Source: Pseudomonadota bacterium (GTDB lineage: Bacteria > Pseudomonadota > Alphaproteobacteria > Rhizobiales > Tepidamorphaceae). From it: 8,916 nucleotides of DNA. The notes under the pieces were generated by a model, which had not been told where the DNA came from, did not search any database, and was given only the letters and a program-made list of their open reading frames with translations. Positions 1 to 7,424 of this stretch are shown here, one piece after another (within the stretch, counting starts at the first letter, position 1; each line of letters starts with the position of its first letter). Both the position numbers and the translations under genes were made by a program. Where the stretch lies: contig JAEWYT010000042.1 in NCBI GenBank assembly GCA_023458595.1, forward strand, positions 1-8,916. The letters run 5' to 3'.

Positions 1-125
1 CGTTCCAGATCCGCGGCGACCAGGACATCATGCAGGCGCTCGACGCCCTGCTGCGTGCGTTCGTGCAGCAGCGCCGCATGAAGATCTCGGGCGAGTACCG
101 GCCCTGCTACCAGGTGATCGCCTAG
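1..125 (+). CDS. C-terminal fragment of an unidentified protein
   Basis: An open frame enters from the left edge, with full codons from base 3, and ends at TAG 123-125, giving about 40 residues. The fragment ends in SGEYRPCYQVIA and has a helical, charged stretch before it (DALLRAFVQQRRMK). I do not recognise the family. Codon use is G/C-rich at third positions, as in the neighbouring genes, and the frame is intact, so this is probably the true end of a gene. It is not a LytTR response regulator: it lies on the strand opposite to the adjacent histidine kinase and has no LytTR-like end. The gene converges on the kinase with about 69 bp between the stop codons. Confidence 0.5.
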   Translation, partial: FQIRGDQDIMQALDALLRAFVQQRRMKISGEYRPCYQVIA

Positions 126-150
126 CGGCGTCCATGCTTGCAGCGCCGCT
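124..150. terminator. Possible weak hairpin between convergent genes
   Basis: A perfect 7-bp inverted repeat (AGCGGCG at 124-130, CGCCGCT at 144-150) flanks a 13-base loop and overlaps the stop codon of the left-edge gene. No T-run follows on either strand, so it is not a canonical intrinsic terminator. It is the only stem I see in the short gap between the two convergent genes. Confidence 0.25.
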
Positions 151-194
151 GCATTCCGCTGTCGCGCGCGGATCCGGCACGTGGCCGAGGACGG

Positions 195-1229
195 TCAGGT
201 CCGCCGGGGCAGGGTCAGGGTGGCGACGTGTTCGCCATCGGCCTCGTGGATGTCGACGCCGCCCTCTCCGGCGGTGAAGACCTGGATGCGCGAACGCACC
301 GCGTTCAGTCCGATCCCGTATCCGCCCGACGAGCGTTCGCCGCCCGCGGGCAGCGAGTTGCGCACGTCGATCGCGATCGACGTGGGGGTGCTGCGCAGCG
401 ACACGGCGACATGGCCGCCGCTGCGGCTGGGTTCGATGCCGTGCTTGATCGCGTTCTCGACCAGCGGCTGGATCGACAGCGGGGGAATCGCGACGTCATC
501 CAGGGCGCCTGGCAGGGTGGGAACGTCCCACTGCAGTTGCAGCCTGTCGCCGAAACGCAGGCGCTCGATCTCCAGGTAGCGCTGGGTCAGTGCCAGTTCC
601 TCGGCCAGCGGCACCTGCTCGCGGCCCGAGATCGCCGCGCGGAACAGGTCCGACAGGTCCAGCAGCAGTTGCTCGGTCGCCTGCGGCCGCGCATGCACCA
701 GCGCGATGCCCGTGTTGAGCGCATTGAACAGGAAGTGGGGCCGGATCCGCGCCTGCAGCGCATCCACCTCTGCCTGTTTGGCCCGCACGGCCAGTTGGCG
801 GGCGCCCCAGTAGTTGCGGTACGCGACCAGTCCGACGAGTCCGACGACCAGGGCGATCGCGAGCATCCTGACGACAAGCAGCATGGGGGACTGCCCGGGT
901 TCCGGCAGGCTCGCGAACTCGAACACCTGCAGGGCCGCGGCCGCGACTGCCAGCGTCGTGAGGAGAAGCAGGCCGAGGCCGACCGGTGCCGATGCAAGCG
1001 GCGACAGGCGCACCAGGGCCGGCCTGAGCACGTACAGCGCGCCCACGGTGCCGATCGCCACCCACTGGATGGCGAGCGAAGCCAGCCCGAACCGGACCAG
1101 CAGTCCCTCGTCGATGCCGGGCGCCAGGCTGATCACCAGGGCCAGCGCTTCGCCCGCCAGCAGCACGGCGATCAGCGCCGGCGGCTGGAACAGGGCATGG
1201 AGCGGATGCTGGCGGGGGTCGGTCCCCAT
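195..1229 (-). CDS. LytS/AlgZ(FimS)-type membrane sensor histidine kinase
   Basis: Predicted inner-membrane sensor kinase of the His_kinase (LytS/AlgZ) family, which autophosphorylates on histidine and passes phosphate to a LytTR-type regulator. The N-terminal half has about four hydrophobic segments and no obvious periplasmic sensor domain. The phospho-acceptor box RPHFLFNALNT follows, with the His at about residue 165, then the N box PLVENAIKHG and the G box GGYGIGLNAVRSR, so the catalytic part looks intact. I chose ATG 1229 because AGGA lies about 9 bases upstream. ATG 1259 is possible but has no visible ribosome site, and further extension needs a TTG at 1325. The gene is divergent from the minor-pilin operon. 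In P. aeruginosa FimS(AlgZ)/AlgR activates the equivalent operon, so a role in pilus control is a reasonable inference. No response regulator lies downstream, which is unusual for this family. Family call firm; target inferred. Confidence 0.88.
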   Translation of the reverse strand: MGTDPRQHPLHALFQPPALIAVLLAGEALALVISLAPGIDEGLLVRFGLASLAIQWVAIGTVGALYVLRPALVRLSPLASAPVGLGLLLLTTLAVAAAALQVFEFASLPEPGQSPMLLVVRMLAIALVVGLVGLVAYRNYWGARQLAVRAKQAEVDALQARIRPHFLFNALNTGIALVHARPQATEQLLLDLSDLFRAAISGREQVPLAEELALTQRYLEIERLRFGDRLQLQWDVPTLPGALDDVAIPPLSIQPLVENAIKHGIEPSRSGGHVAVSLRSTPTSIAIDVRNSLPAGGERSSGGYGIGLNAVRSRIQVFTAGEGGVDIHEADGEHVATLTLPRRT

Positions 1230-1371
1230 CCTGCGCGGTCCTGGTTCCCCCTTCTGCATCCGCAGATGATAGGGCCATGCCGCCGAAGCCGGCGAACCGG
1301 CCGCCCATCGGCCGCAGGTGGTCAAACCCCGGGCGCCGACCTAGCCTTTGCGTGGGATCAGGGGAGGAACC
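1230..1371. promoter_or_regulatory. Divergent upstream region of the kinase and fimU operon
   Basis: This stretch of about 140 bases must hold the promoters for both the kinase (minus) and the pilin operon (plus). On the minus strand TATCAT (1271-1266) could be a -10 element, but no good -35 is spaced from it. On the plus strand I found no convincing sigma-70 pair and no sigma-54 TGGC-N-GC element. The clear signal is the ribosome site GGGGAGGAA (1361-1369) just before the fimU start. Confidence 0.4.
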
Positions 1372-1902
1372 ATGCCGAGTACGTCTGACAGGACGCCAGC
1401 GCCGCTGGCACGGGGCTTCACCCTGGTCGAACTGATGGTCACCGTTGCGGTGGTGGGGATCCTGGCGACCGTCGCCGTCCCCAGCATGGTGGGCTTCGTG
1501 AACACCAGCCGCCTGGCGGGCGCGAGCGAAGAGCTGACCGCCAGCCTCCAGCTGGCGAAATCCGAAGCCATCCGCCGGAACCGCGTGGTCACCGTATGCG
1601 GCGGAACCGATGGCTCGGACGATTGCACCGGCTCCGCGTCCTGGGGCCAGGTGATCGTGAAACACGACGACGGCACGGGTGACGACCCGGCGGTGATCCG
1701 CCGGTTCGAGTTCCCGGGTGGGGTGGACGTCCAGAGTTCGGTGGACGAGATCGTTTTCCGGCCGTCGGGCACCGTCGATGCCCAGCAGACGCTGACGGCG
1801 TGCATTCCGGTCGCAAACCCGCCGCTCAACATCCGTGAGATCACGCTGATGGTGGGCGGGGGCGTGGCGACGGCCAAGAAGGGTGGAGGTGGAGCGTGTT
1901 GA
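1372..1902 (+). CDS. fimU: Minor type IV pilin FimU (GspH/FimT family)
   Basis: Minor pilin and first gene of the operon, predicted to be processed by PilD and to join the priming/tip complex of the pilus. From ATG 1372, preceded by GGGGAGGAA, the product has 176 residues. The prepilin leader is 15 residues with cleavage at ARG|FTLVELM: Gly15, Phe at +1, Glu20 at +5, then a hydrophobic helix. A GspH-like domain follows, with AKSEAIRRNRVVTVCGG and a W-containing strand. Cysteines are at 76, 85, 144 and 176, so disulfides are plausible. The C-terminus is a KKGGGGAC tail with no GRxR motif, unlike the second GspH pilin at 8041-8571. That and its operon place suggest FimU rather than FimT, although such genes are often labelled fimT. 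Its 3' end overlaps pilV by 7 bases. Confidence 0.9.
   Translation: MPSTSDRTPAPLARGFTLVELMVTVAVVGILATVAVPSMVGFVNTSRLAGASEELTASLQLAKSEAIRRNRVVTVCGGTDGSDDCTGSASWGQVIVKHDDGTGDDPAVIRRFEFPGGVDVQSSVDEIVFRPSGTVDAQQTLTACIPVANPPLNIREITLMVGGGVATAKKGGGGAC
1885..1890 (+). promoter_or_regulatory. Ribosome binding site of pilV inside fimU
   Basis: GGAGGT lies 6 bases before the GTG at 1896. It falls inside the codons for the glycine tail of FimU, so the same bases encode protein and act as the pilV ribosome site. This supports the GTG start over the ATG at 1914. Confidence 0.65.
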
Positions 1903-2366
1903 GGGCAGGATCGATGGGCCGGCGGCGTGGTTTCGCACTGCGCTCCCCGGCGTCCATGCGCGGAATCGGCCTCATCGAGGTCATGGTATCCGTACTCATC
2001 CTCGCGGTCGGGCTGCTTGGCGTCGCGGCCATGCAGGCGGTGGCACTGCGTGGTGGGCAGAGCTCGCTCGAAAGCACGCAGGCGGTCATCCAGACCAATG
2101 CCATCCTCGAGGCGATGCGGGTCAACCGGGCCACCGCGAACGCATTCAACACGGGTGCGATGCGCTGCACCGAGGCTGCGGGCGGCCACGCGATCGTCGA
2201 GGCCTGGCTCGAGGATCTCAAGACCTCGATCGGCACCGAGGACGACGAGACGACCTGTGGGCAGATCGCCGGCTGCCCGGACGCGTGCGTGATCACCGTC
2301 CGCTGGGACGATTCGCGGGCGGGCGGCGCAGGCCAGCGCGAAATCGTGACGGCAACGCAGCTATGA
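1896..2366 (+). CDS. pilV: Minor type IV pilin PilV
   Basis: Prepilin-like minor pilin of the PilV (type IV pilus modification) family, 156 residues from GTG 1896. ATG 1914 is an alternative, with AGGA close by. The leader is long (23 residues from GTG), with cleavage at MRG|IGLIEVMVSV: Gly at -1, Ile rather than Phe at +1, and Glu28 at +5. The hydrophobic helix ends in GLLGVAAMQAVALR, a typical PilV sequence. The globular part is short and acidic, with four cysteines (MRC, TTC, GC, AC). It is expected to bridge FimU, PilW and PilX in the tip complex. It overlaps fimU by 7 bases and pilW by 4 bases (ATGA), which points to coupled translation. Confidence 0.9.
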   Translation: MLRAGSMGRRRGFALRSPASMRGIGLIEVMVSVLILAVGLLGVAAMQAVALRGGQSSLESTQAVIQTNAILEAMRVNRATANAFNTGAMRCTEAAGGHAIVEAWLEDLKTSIGTEDDETTCGQIAGCPDACVITVRWDDSRAGGAGQREIVTATQL

Positions 2367-3205
2367 GCAGGGCAACCGGGAAGTTCCACATGACAGGCAA
2401 CAGACGGACAGGCGGCTTCAGCCTGGTCGAGCTCATGATCGCCATGGTGCTGGGCATCCTGGTCATGGGGGCGGCCTTCGCCGTGTTCATGTCCAACCAG
2501 AACACCTATCGCGCCAACGAAGGACTCAACCGGATCCAGGAGAGCGCACGCACGGCCGTGGAGCTGATGTCGCGCGACATCCGCGCCGCCGGCGGATCGG
2601 CCTGCTCCAACCTGGCGACGATGGAGACCAACGATGCCGAATCGGTCCTGCTCGACCGCACGCCGGTATTCGGCGACGCAAACGAAGTCACCGTGGTCTC
2701 CGGCTCGGAGCTGGCATACGCCACCGAGGCCTCGACCCCGAGCACGGTCACGATCGCCGAGGGCGAACTGGATGCCGCCGCCGACGCGTTCGGTGTCGGT
2801 GACGTGGTGGTGCTATGCGATGCGCAGAAGACCTTCGTCGCGACGGTCACTGGTCTTGCAAACCGGACGGTGACCTTCTCGCCGTCGGCCACGTTCCACT
2901 ATCCCGTGTCGGTGATGCTGGGCCGTTTCCGCAGCACGCGCTGGTTCGTAGACGCTAATGGGCGTGGAAGCAACTCGCTCTTCGTCTCCCGTGCCGCGGG
3001 AGCGCAGGAGGAAGTGGCCGAGGGGGTGGAGGACGTGCAGTTCTCCTACCTCGTGGGCGGGGCCTACACCAATGCGCCTGCGAACTGGAACAACGTGGGC
3101 GCCGTGCGCATGGTGCTGACGCTGCAGGCCCAGAACACGGTAGAAGGCGAGACGCTGGAGCGCACCGTCACCAGTGTGGTCAACCTCCGGGACCGTTCCC
3201 TATGA
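2363..3205 (+). CDS. pilW: Minor type IV pilin PilW
   Basis: Minor pilin of the PilW family, 280 residues from the ATG that overlaps the pilV stop (ATGA). An inner ATG at 2390 has GGGAAG 6 bases upstream and would shorten the leader from 18 to 9 residues, so the start is uncertain. Cleavage is at TGG|FSLVELMIAM with Glu at +5. The helix continues into NTYRANEGLNRIQESARTAV and then MSRDIRAAGG, the usual PilW signature. The rest is a beta-rich domain ending in VVNLRDRSL. PilW works with FimU, PilV and PilX to start pilus assembly and present PilY1. It overlaps pilX by 4 bases (ATGA). Confidence 0.92.
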   Translation: MSRATGKFHMTGNRRTGGFSLVELMIAMVLGILVMGAAFAVFMSNQNTYRANEGLNRIQESARTAVELMSRDIRAAGGSACSNLATMETNDAESVLLDRTPVFGDANEVTVVSGSELAYATEASTPSTVTIAEGELDAAADAFGVGDVVVLCDAQKTFVATVTGLANRTVTFSPSATFHYPVSVMLGRFRSTRWFVDANGRGSNSLFVSRAAGAQEEVAEGVEDVQFSYLVGGAYTNAPANWNNVGAVRMVLTLQAQNTVEGETLERTVTSVVNLRDRSL

Positions 3206-3783
3206 ATACCCGATATCGGACTTTCCGCGCCCCCGGCCTGGCTGGCAGGCAGCAGGGCATGTCCCTGGTCATCGTCCTGGTCCTGCTGCTGGTGATGTCC
3301 GTGCTGGGCATCGCCATCCTGCGCAGTTCCGGCATGCAGGAACGCATGAGCGCGAACATGCGCGACCGCTCGCTGGCCTTCCAGACCACGGAAGCGGCGT
3401 TGCGTGAGGCGCAGGACAATGTCCTGGGCGTAGCGCCTGATCCTGCCGATCCGGACGTGACCTGGGACAACTGGACGCCGGACACCCAGTCCTGCAACAA
3501 CGAGGGCCTGTGCGCCGCCGGTTCGAACCCCTCGTGGCAGCCTGGCCCGACCCTCGGTGCCACGCCGTCCACGACGTCCGAGTACTGGATGGAAGACCTT
3601 GGCGTCGTGCCGGGCGAATCCGATCCCGACAACAACTGCCTGGTGCATCTCCGCGACGCGAGCGCCAATCCGCCCGCGAACTGCCAGAGCCGCATGCTCC
3701 GTGTGACCGCGCGGAGCGCTGGAGAAGGCCGGGCGGAAGTCGTCCTGCAGGCCAACGTCGTCAACCGAGTGCCAGAGCTGTGA
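3202..3783 (+). CDS. pilX: Minor type IV pilin PilX
   Basis: PilX-family minor pilin of 193 residues, starting in an ATGA overlap with pilW. The leader is about 19 residues with cleavage at RQQG|MSLVIVLVLL. Position +5 is Ile, not Glu, and +1 is Met. Loss of Glu5 is known for GspK/PilX-type subunits, which sit at the very tip. The segment GMQERMSANMRDRSLAFQ followed by TTEAALREAQ is the family signature. The C-terminal half has four cysteines (QSC, GLC, NNC, ANC). PilX is expected to contact PilY1, whose gene follows directly. There is no strong ribosome site, so translation is probably coupled to pilW. Confidence 0.9.
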   Translation: MNTRYRTFRAPGLAGRQQGMSLVIVLVLLLVMSVLGIAILRSSGMQERMSANMRDRSLAFQTTEAALREAQDNVLGVAPDPADPDVTWDNWTPDTQSCNNEGLCAAGSNPSWQPGPTLGATPSTTSEYWMEDLGVVPGESDPDNNCLVHLRDASANPPANCQSRMLRVTARSAGEGRAEVVLQANVVNRVPEL

Positions 3784-3827
3784 GCGCCGCGATGAGTAAG
3801 CATAGAGATTTCCGCAGGGAACCGACC

Positions 3828-6800
3828 ATGCAGCTGAAGGCTGCACTCGCCTCCCTGCTGGCCACGCTGGTGGCCTTGCCCGCCGCAGCCACCCTCCCGA
3901 TCCCGGACGACCCGCTCACCACCGGCAGCCGGGTCGCGCCCAACATCCTGTTCATCCTGGACGATTCGGGATCGATGGCGTTCGACTACATGCCGGACTC
4001 CATCCCCTCCACCAGTACGCCGAACGTGGCGCGCTACGCCTACACGCGCAACACGCTCTCGTACAATCCCGCGACCACCTACAGGCCGTGGGTCCAGGCC
4101 AACGGCTTGCGGATGACGGGCGGCACCAGCTACCGCGCCGCTTACGGCAGCTTCAACCGTGTCGGCGGAGGAACCATCGATCTCGGAGATTCTGGCAGCT
4201 GCCGCCGGTTCAACTACAACAACAACGCCACCACCGACGAGTTCAGCAGCGGCGGCACGCAGGTGTGCGGCGGTCGGCAGACGTTCTACGTTCCCAAAGA
4301 TACGTCGCAGACGGGCGCGGCCTACCTCGGCGATGGCACCAACTACTATCGTTACGACATCCTGGAAGGCGGCACTGATATCGTGCGCTCGGTCTGGGGT
4401 CGGGTGGTGCAATCCGACAACAGCGTAGCGGTGTCCCCGACTTCCGGAACTGTCAGGCGCGATGACGCCAACACACACGATCTGGCAGCCGTTCCAGCGA
4501 ACGCACGGCTGACCATCAGCATCCGATCCTCGCTGCGAAGCGTCAACTACGAGGTCAGGAGACCAGGGGGCGGTGCGGTTTGCAGCGGCACCGTCAACGA
4601 AGACAACACCGAGACATGCACGGTCTCTTCCACTGACGCGGGAAGCTATCGGCTGATTGCCCGGCGCTGGAATGAGAACAACAACAATGCGTCCTACTCG
4701 ATCACGGCGTCCTACCAGACGACCAACCGCTGCGGAACCGGCACGGGGACCAACGACTGGATCGATTGCTCACCGGTGCTGCCCAGCAGCCGCACGCTTG
4801 CGCAGGAACTGAGCAACTACGCCACCTGGTTCTCCTACCACCGCAGCCGCATGAAGGCGGCCAAGGCGGGCGCAAGCGAGGCGTTCGCGACGCTCGATGG
4901 GAAGGTGCGCGTGGGCTTCCGCGCGATCTGGGGGCGCTCCGGTACCACGTTCAACATTCCCGTCGGCGATGGCAATGACGGCCGATTCATTGACAGCACG
5001 GGCGATGTGACCACGACCTCGCGGTCGACGTGGTACAGCCGTCTGCAGAGCGTGATCGGTTACAACGGCACCCCGCTGCACGGCGCGCTCGACGATGCGG
5101 GTGAGTATTTCAGCGATTCCAGTAGTTCCGGTCCCTATGGGCCACAGGCGGGCAACGGCCAGTACTCGTGCCGGCAGAACTTCGCGATCCTGACGACCGA
5201 CGGCTACTGGAACAACGTCGGCATCAACGTGCACAACCAGGACAACAGCGACGGCTCCGCCATCACCGGTCCGCGAGGCAAGAGTTACCAGTATTCGCCC
5301 TCCGCGCCTTACCAGGACAGCTATTCCAATACCCTGGCCGACGTGGCAATGAAGTACTGGAAGACCGACCTGCGTACGGATCTGGCCAACAACGTGCCGT
5401 CGACGGAGAACGTGAACCCGGCGTTCTGGCAGCACATGGTGACCTTCGGCATCTCCATCGGCCTGGCGGGGCGCAAGGGCTGGTCCGCCGTGTCCGACGT
5501 GCCTTCCGACGCCACCTGGGACGATCCGACCGACACCGAGGATGCCGATCGCATCGACGACCTGCTGCACGCGGCGGTCAACAGCCGCGGCGCCTTCGTA
5601 CCGGCGTCCAACCCGGACGAGTTCACGTCAGGCCTGCGCCAGGCGCTGTCGGCCATCCAGCAGCGGACGAGCACCTATTCGAACGTGGCCACCAACTCGG
5701 TGTCCCTCGACAGCGACACGATGACTTTCAGCGCCAGCTATGTCGCGGGCACCTGGACCGGTACCGTCAACGCGCGCAGGGTGACCCGGACCGGCGTCTC
5801 CAGCGAGGTCGAGTGGGTGTCCTCTATCCCGACCTCGGGGCGCAAGGTGTTCACCACCAGCGGCACGGTCGGCACGTCGTTCCCGACGACCGCGCAGGAA
5901 ACCGCGCTCGCCCGGACCGGCGGTCCCGCCAACTACGAGGTGTCGGGCGAGGACAATGCCGATTACATCAGGGGCGACACCAGCCTGGAAGACCGCAGGG
6001 GCGTCGGCAACCTGCGCAATCGCACGTCCCTGCTTGGCGACATCATTGGATCCTCTCCGGCCTACGTGAAGGACACCGATACCTTGTACGTCGGCGCGAA
6101 CGACGGCATGCTGCACGCCTTCGATGCCAGCACGGGGCGCGAACTGTTCGCCTATGTCCCGGGGATCATCAACATCCACGATCTGGCCACGCTCAGCCGC
6201 GGCGACTACGCCCACAAGTGGTTCGTGGACGGTCCCGTCGCGGTGACCAGTCGCCAGCTGACCACCAACCGGAACGTCCTGGTGGGCACGCTGGGCAAGG
6301 GTGGCAAGGGCCTGTACGCACTCGACGTGACCGATCCCGAGGGGGCGACCGCTGCCGGGCTGTTCAAGTGGGAGCGCGCCGAGACGCCCGGCAACAACAT
6401 GGGGCTGGTGATGGGCAGGCCCATCCTGGCGAGCGTCGGCGGCACGCCTTCCGTCGTCATCGGCAACGGCATCAACAGCACGCGGGGACGCGCGGTGCTC
6501 GTGGTGATGAACGCCGACACCGGAGCAGTCATCAAGGAAATCGATACGGGCGCCGGCTCCGTGGCCCAGCCCAACGGGCTTTCGGCGCCGGTAGGCGTGT
6601 ATGGCGCCGACGGCAGGACTCTGCGCTATGCCTATGCGGGCGACATGCTCGGCAACGTGTGGAAGTTCGACCTCACCGCCGAGGCCTCGTCGGCGTGGTC
6701 GGCGACAAGGCTGTTCACCGCGAGCGACAGCAGCGGCAACGCCCAGCCGATCAGCGCGGGCCTGACCCTGGCGGTCGATCCGCGTACGCGCAAGCGCTGG

Positions 6801-7424
6801 GTGTTCTTCGGCACGGGCCGTTTCCTCACGGTCGAGGATGCGGATCCTGAGAACGCCACCACCCAGAGCATGTATGGCTTCATCGAGGGCGAGACCGCGC
6901 TGGACCGTTCGGACCTGACCGCCCGTACGTTGGCGGTGACGTCCGGCTCGTCGGACGGCTACGCGGTGCGTGCGTTCGAGGACAAGGCGCCGTTGCCCGA
7001 AGGCTCGATGGGCTGGTACATCGACCTGCCTGCCGATGGCGAGCGGATCGTGCAGGATGCCCAGCGCGTCTCCAACGTACTGGTCACGGCCAGCATGATG
7101 CCGACGGGCGACGCCTGCGAGGCAGCGGGCTCCGGTTACATCAACGCGCTCGACGCATTTACCGGCACCAGCACGGGGTCCTCGTTCTTTGACCTGGACA
7201 ACGATGGCTCGACTGCGGACCAGACGGTCGCGGACAAGCCCGTGGGTTCGGTCGACTACGGTGTGGGCATGCCAACATTGCCCAACCTGCTTCGTGGCCT
7301 GCTGGTGGTGTCCGGAACCGACATCGGAGGCGACGAGGCCTCGGGCGCCGGTGCGGGCAGGGGTTCAGGCACCGCCGCCATGCGGTGGGATCGCGTCTCC
7401 TGGCGCGAAGTCAGGAGCGAATGA
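3828..7424 (+). CDS. pilY1: Pilus tip adhesin/assembly factor PilY1 (PilC family)
   Basis: Large secreted PilY1/PilC protein, about 1198 residues, within the family's usual size. ATG 3828 is favoured: AGGGA lies 7 bases upstream and a signal peptide (MQLKAALASLLATLVALPAAA) follows; ATG 3792 would add 12 residues. A von Willebrand A module has MIDAS residues DxSxS (D45, S47, S49), Thr415 in NGTPLHGAL and Asp458 in TTDGYW. A long insert separates the first element from the others and contains a beta-sandwich-like stretch (about 212-297). An RGD lies at 715-717. The beta-propeller begins near 735 (SSPAYV, YVGANDGMLHAFD) and includes GTGRFL. A calcium-loop-like D1122-D1124-D1126-D1131 follows, and the end is SWREVRSE. 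Role by homology: caps the pilus, promotes extension, adhesion and surface sensing. It overlaps pilE by 4 bases. Confidence 0.95.
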   Translation: MQLKAALASLLATLVALPAAATLPIPDDPLTTGSRVAPNILFILDDSGSMAFDYMPDSIPSTSTPNVARYAYTRNTLSYNPATTYRPWVQANGLRMTGGTSYRAAYGSFNRVGGGTIDLGDSGSCRRFNYNNNATTDEFSSGGTQVCGGRQTFYVPKDTSQTGAAYLGDGTNYYRYDILEGGTDIVRSVWGRVVQSDNSVAVSPTSGTVRRDDANTHDLAAVPANARLTISIRSSLRSVNYEVRRPGGGAVCSGTVNEDNTETCTVSSTDAGSYRLIARRWNENNNNASYSITASYQTTNRCGTGTGTNDWIDCSPVLPSSRTLAQELSNYATWFSYHRSRMKAAKAGASEAFATLDGKVRVGFRAIWGRSGTTFNIPVGDGNDGRFIDSTGDVTTTSRSTWYSRLQSVIGYNGTPLHGALDDAGEYFSDSSSSGPYGPQAGNGQYSCRQNFAILTTDGYWNNVGINVHNQDNSDGSAITGPRGKSYQYSPSAPYQDSYSNTLADVAMKYWKTDLRTDLANNVPSTENVNPAFWQHMVTFGISIGLAGRKGWSAVSDVPSDATWDDPTDTEDADRIDDLLHAAVNSRGAFVPASNPDEFTSGLRQALSAIQQRTSTYSNVATNSVSLDSDTMTFSASYVAGTWTGTVNARRVTRTGVSSEVEWVSSIPTSGRKVFTTSGTVGTSFPTTAQETALARTGGPANYEVSGEDNADYIRGDTSLEDRRGVGNLRNRTSLLGDIIGSSPAYVKDTDTLYVGANDGMLHAFDASTGRELFAYVPGIINIHDLATLSRGDYAHKWFVDGPVAVTSRQLTTNRNVLVGTLGKGGKGLYALDVTDPEGATAAGLFKWERAETPGNNMGLVMGRPILASVGGTPSVVIGNGINSTRGRAVLVVMNADTGAVIKEIDTGAGSVAQPNGLSAPVGVYGADGRTLRYAYAGDMLGNVWKFDLTAEASSAWSATRLFTASDSSGNAQPISAGLTLAVDPRTRKRWVFFGTGRFLTVEDADPENATTQSMYGFIEGETALDRSDLTARTLAVTSGSSDGYAVRAFEDKAPLPEGSMGWYIDLPADGERIVQDAQRVSNVLVTASMMPTGDACEAAGSGYINALDAFTGTSTGSSFFDLDNDGSTADQTVADKPVGSVDYGVGMPTLPNLLRGLLVVSGTDIGGDEASGAGAGRGSGTAAMRWDRVSWREVRSE
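4458..4720 (+). other. PPC-like insert domain inside PilY1 with shifted codon use
   Basis: This part of pilY1 (residues about 211-298) reads like a small beta-sandwich: HDLAAVPANARLTISIRS, then VNYEVRRPGGG, SSTDAGSYRLIARRW and ASYSITASYQ. The pattern recalls bacterial pre-peptidase C-terminal (PPC) domains, but that is by eye only. By hand count about 22 of 86 codons end in A or T, including AGG-AGA-CCA-GGG. Propeller codons further on look much more G/C-ending. It may be an acquired or fast-evolving segment. Confidence 0.45.

Noticed and set aside
138..1388. Plus-strand open frame opposite the kinase
   Set aside because: Gln/Arg/Asp-rich antisense shadow; the minus-strand kinase motifs are decisive.
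496..1938. Long minus-strand open frame across the kinase and fimU
   Set aside because: Arg/Pro/Ala-rich shadow frame with no domain signature; the kinase and fimU frames show clear motifs instead.
3180..4478. Minus-strand open frame opposite pilX and pilY1
   Set aside because: Antisense to two well-supported genes; low-complexity Arg/Val/Gly content and no recognisable motif.
4205..4700. Asn-codon (AAC) runs near 4207 and 4676 as a repeat or CRISPR-like element
   Set aside because: They are short coding runs of three or four Asn codons in pilY1, without regular spacing or conserved units.
5168..6850. Long plus-strand open frame of 560 codons
   Set aside because: It lies inside pilY1 in another frame and translates to an Arg/Gly/Gln-rich composition typical of high-GC shadow frames.
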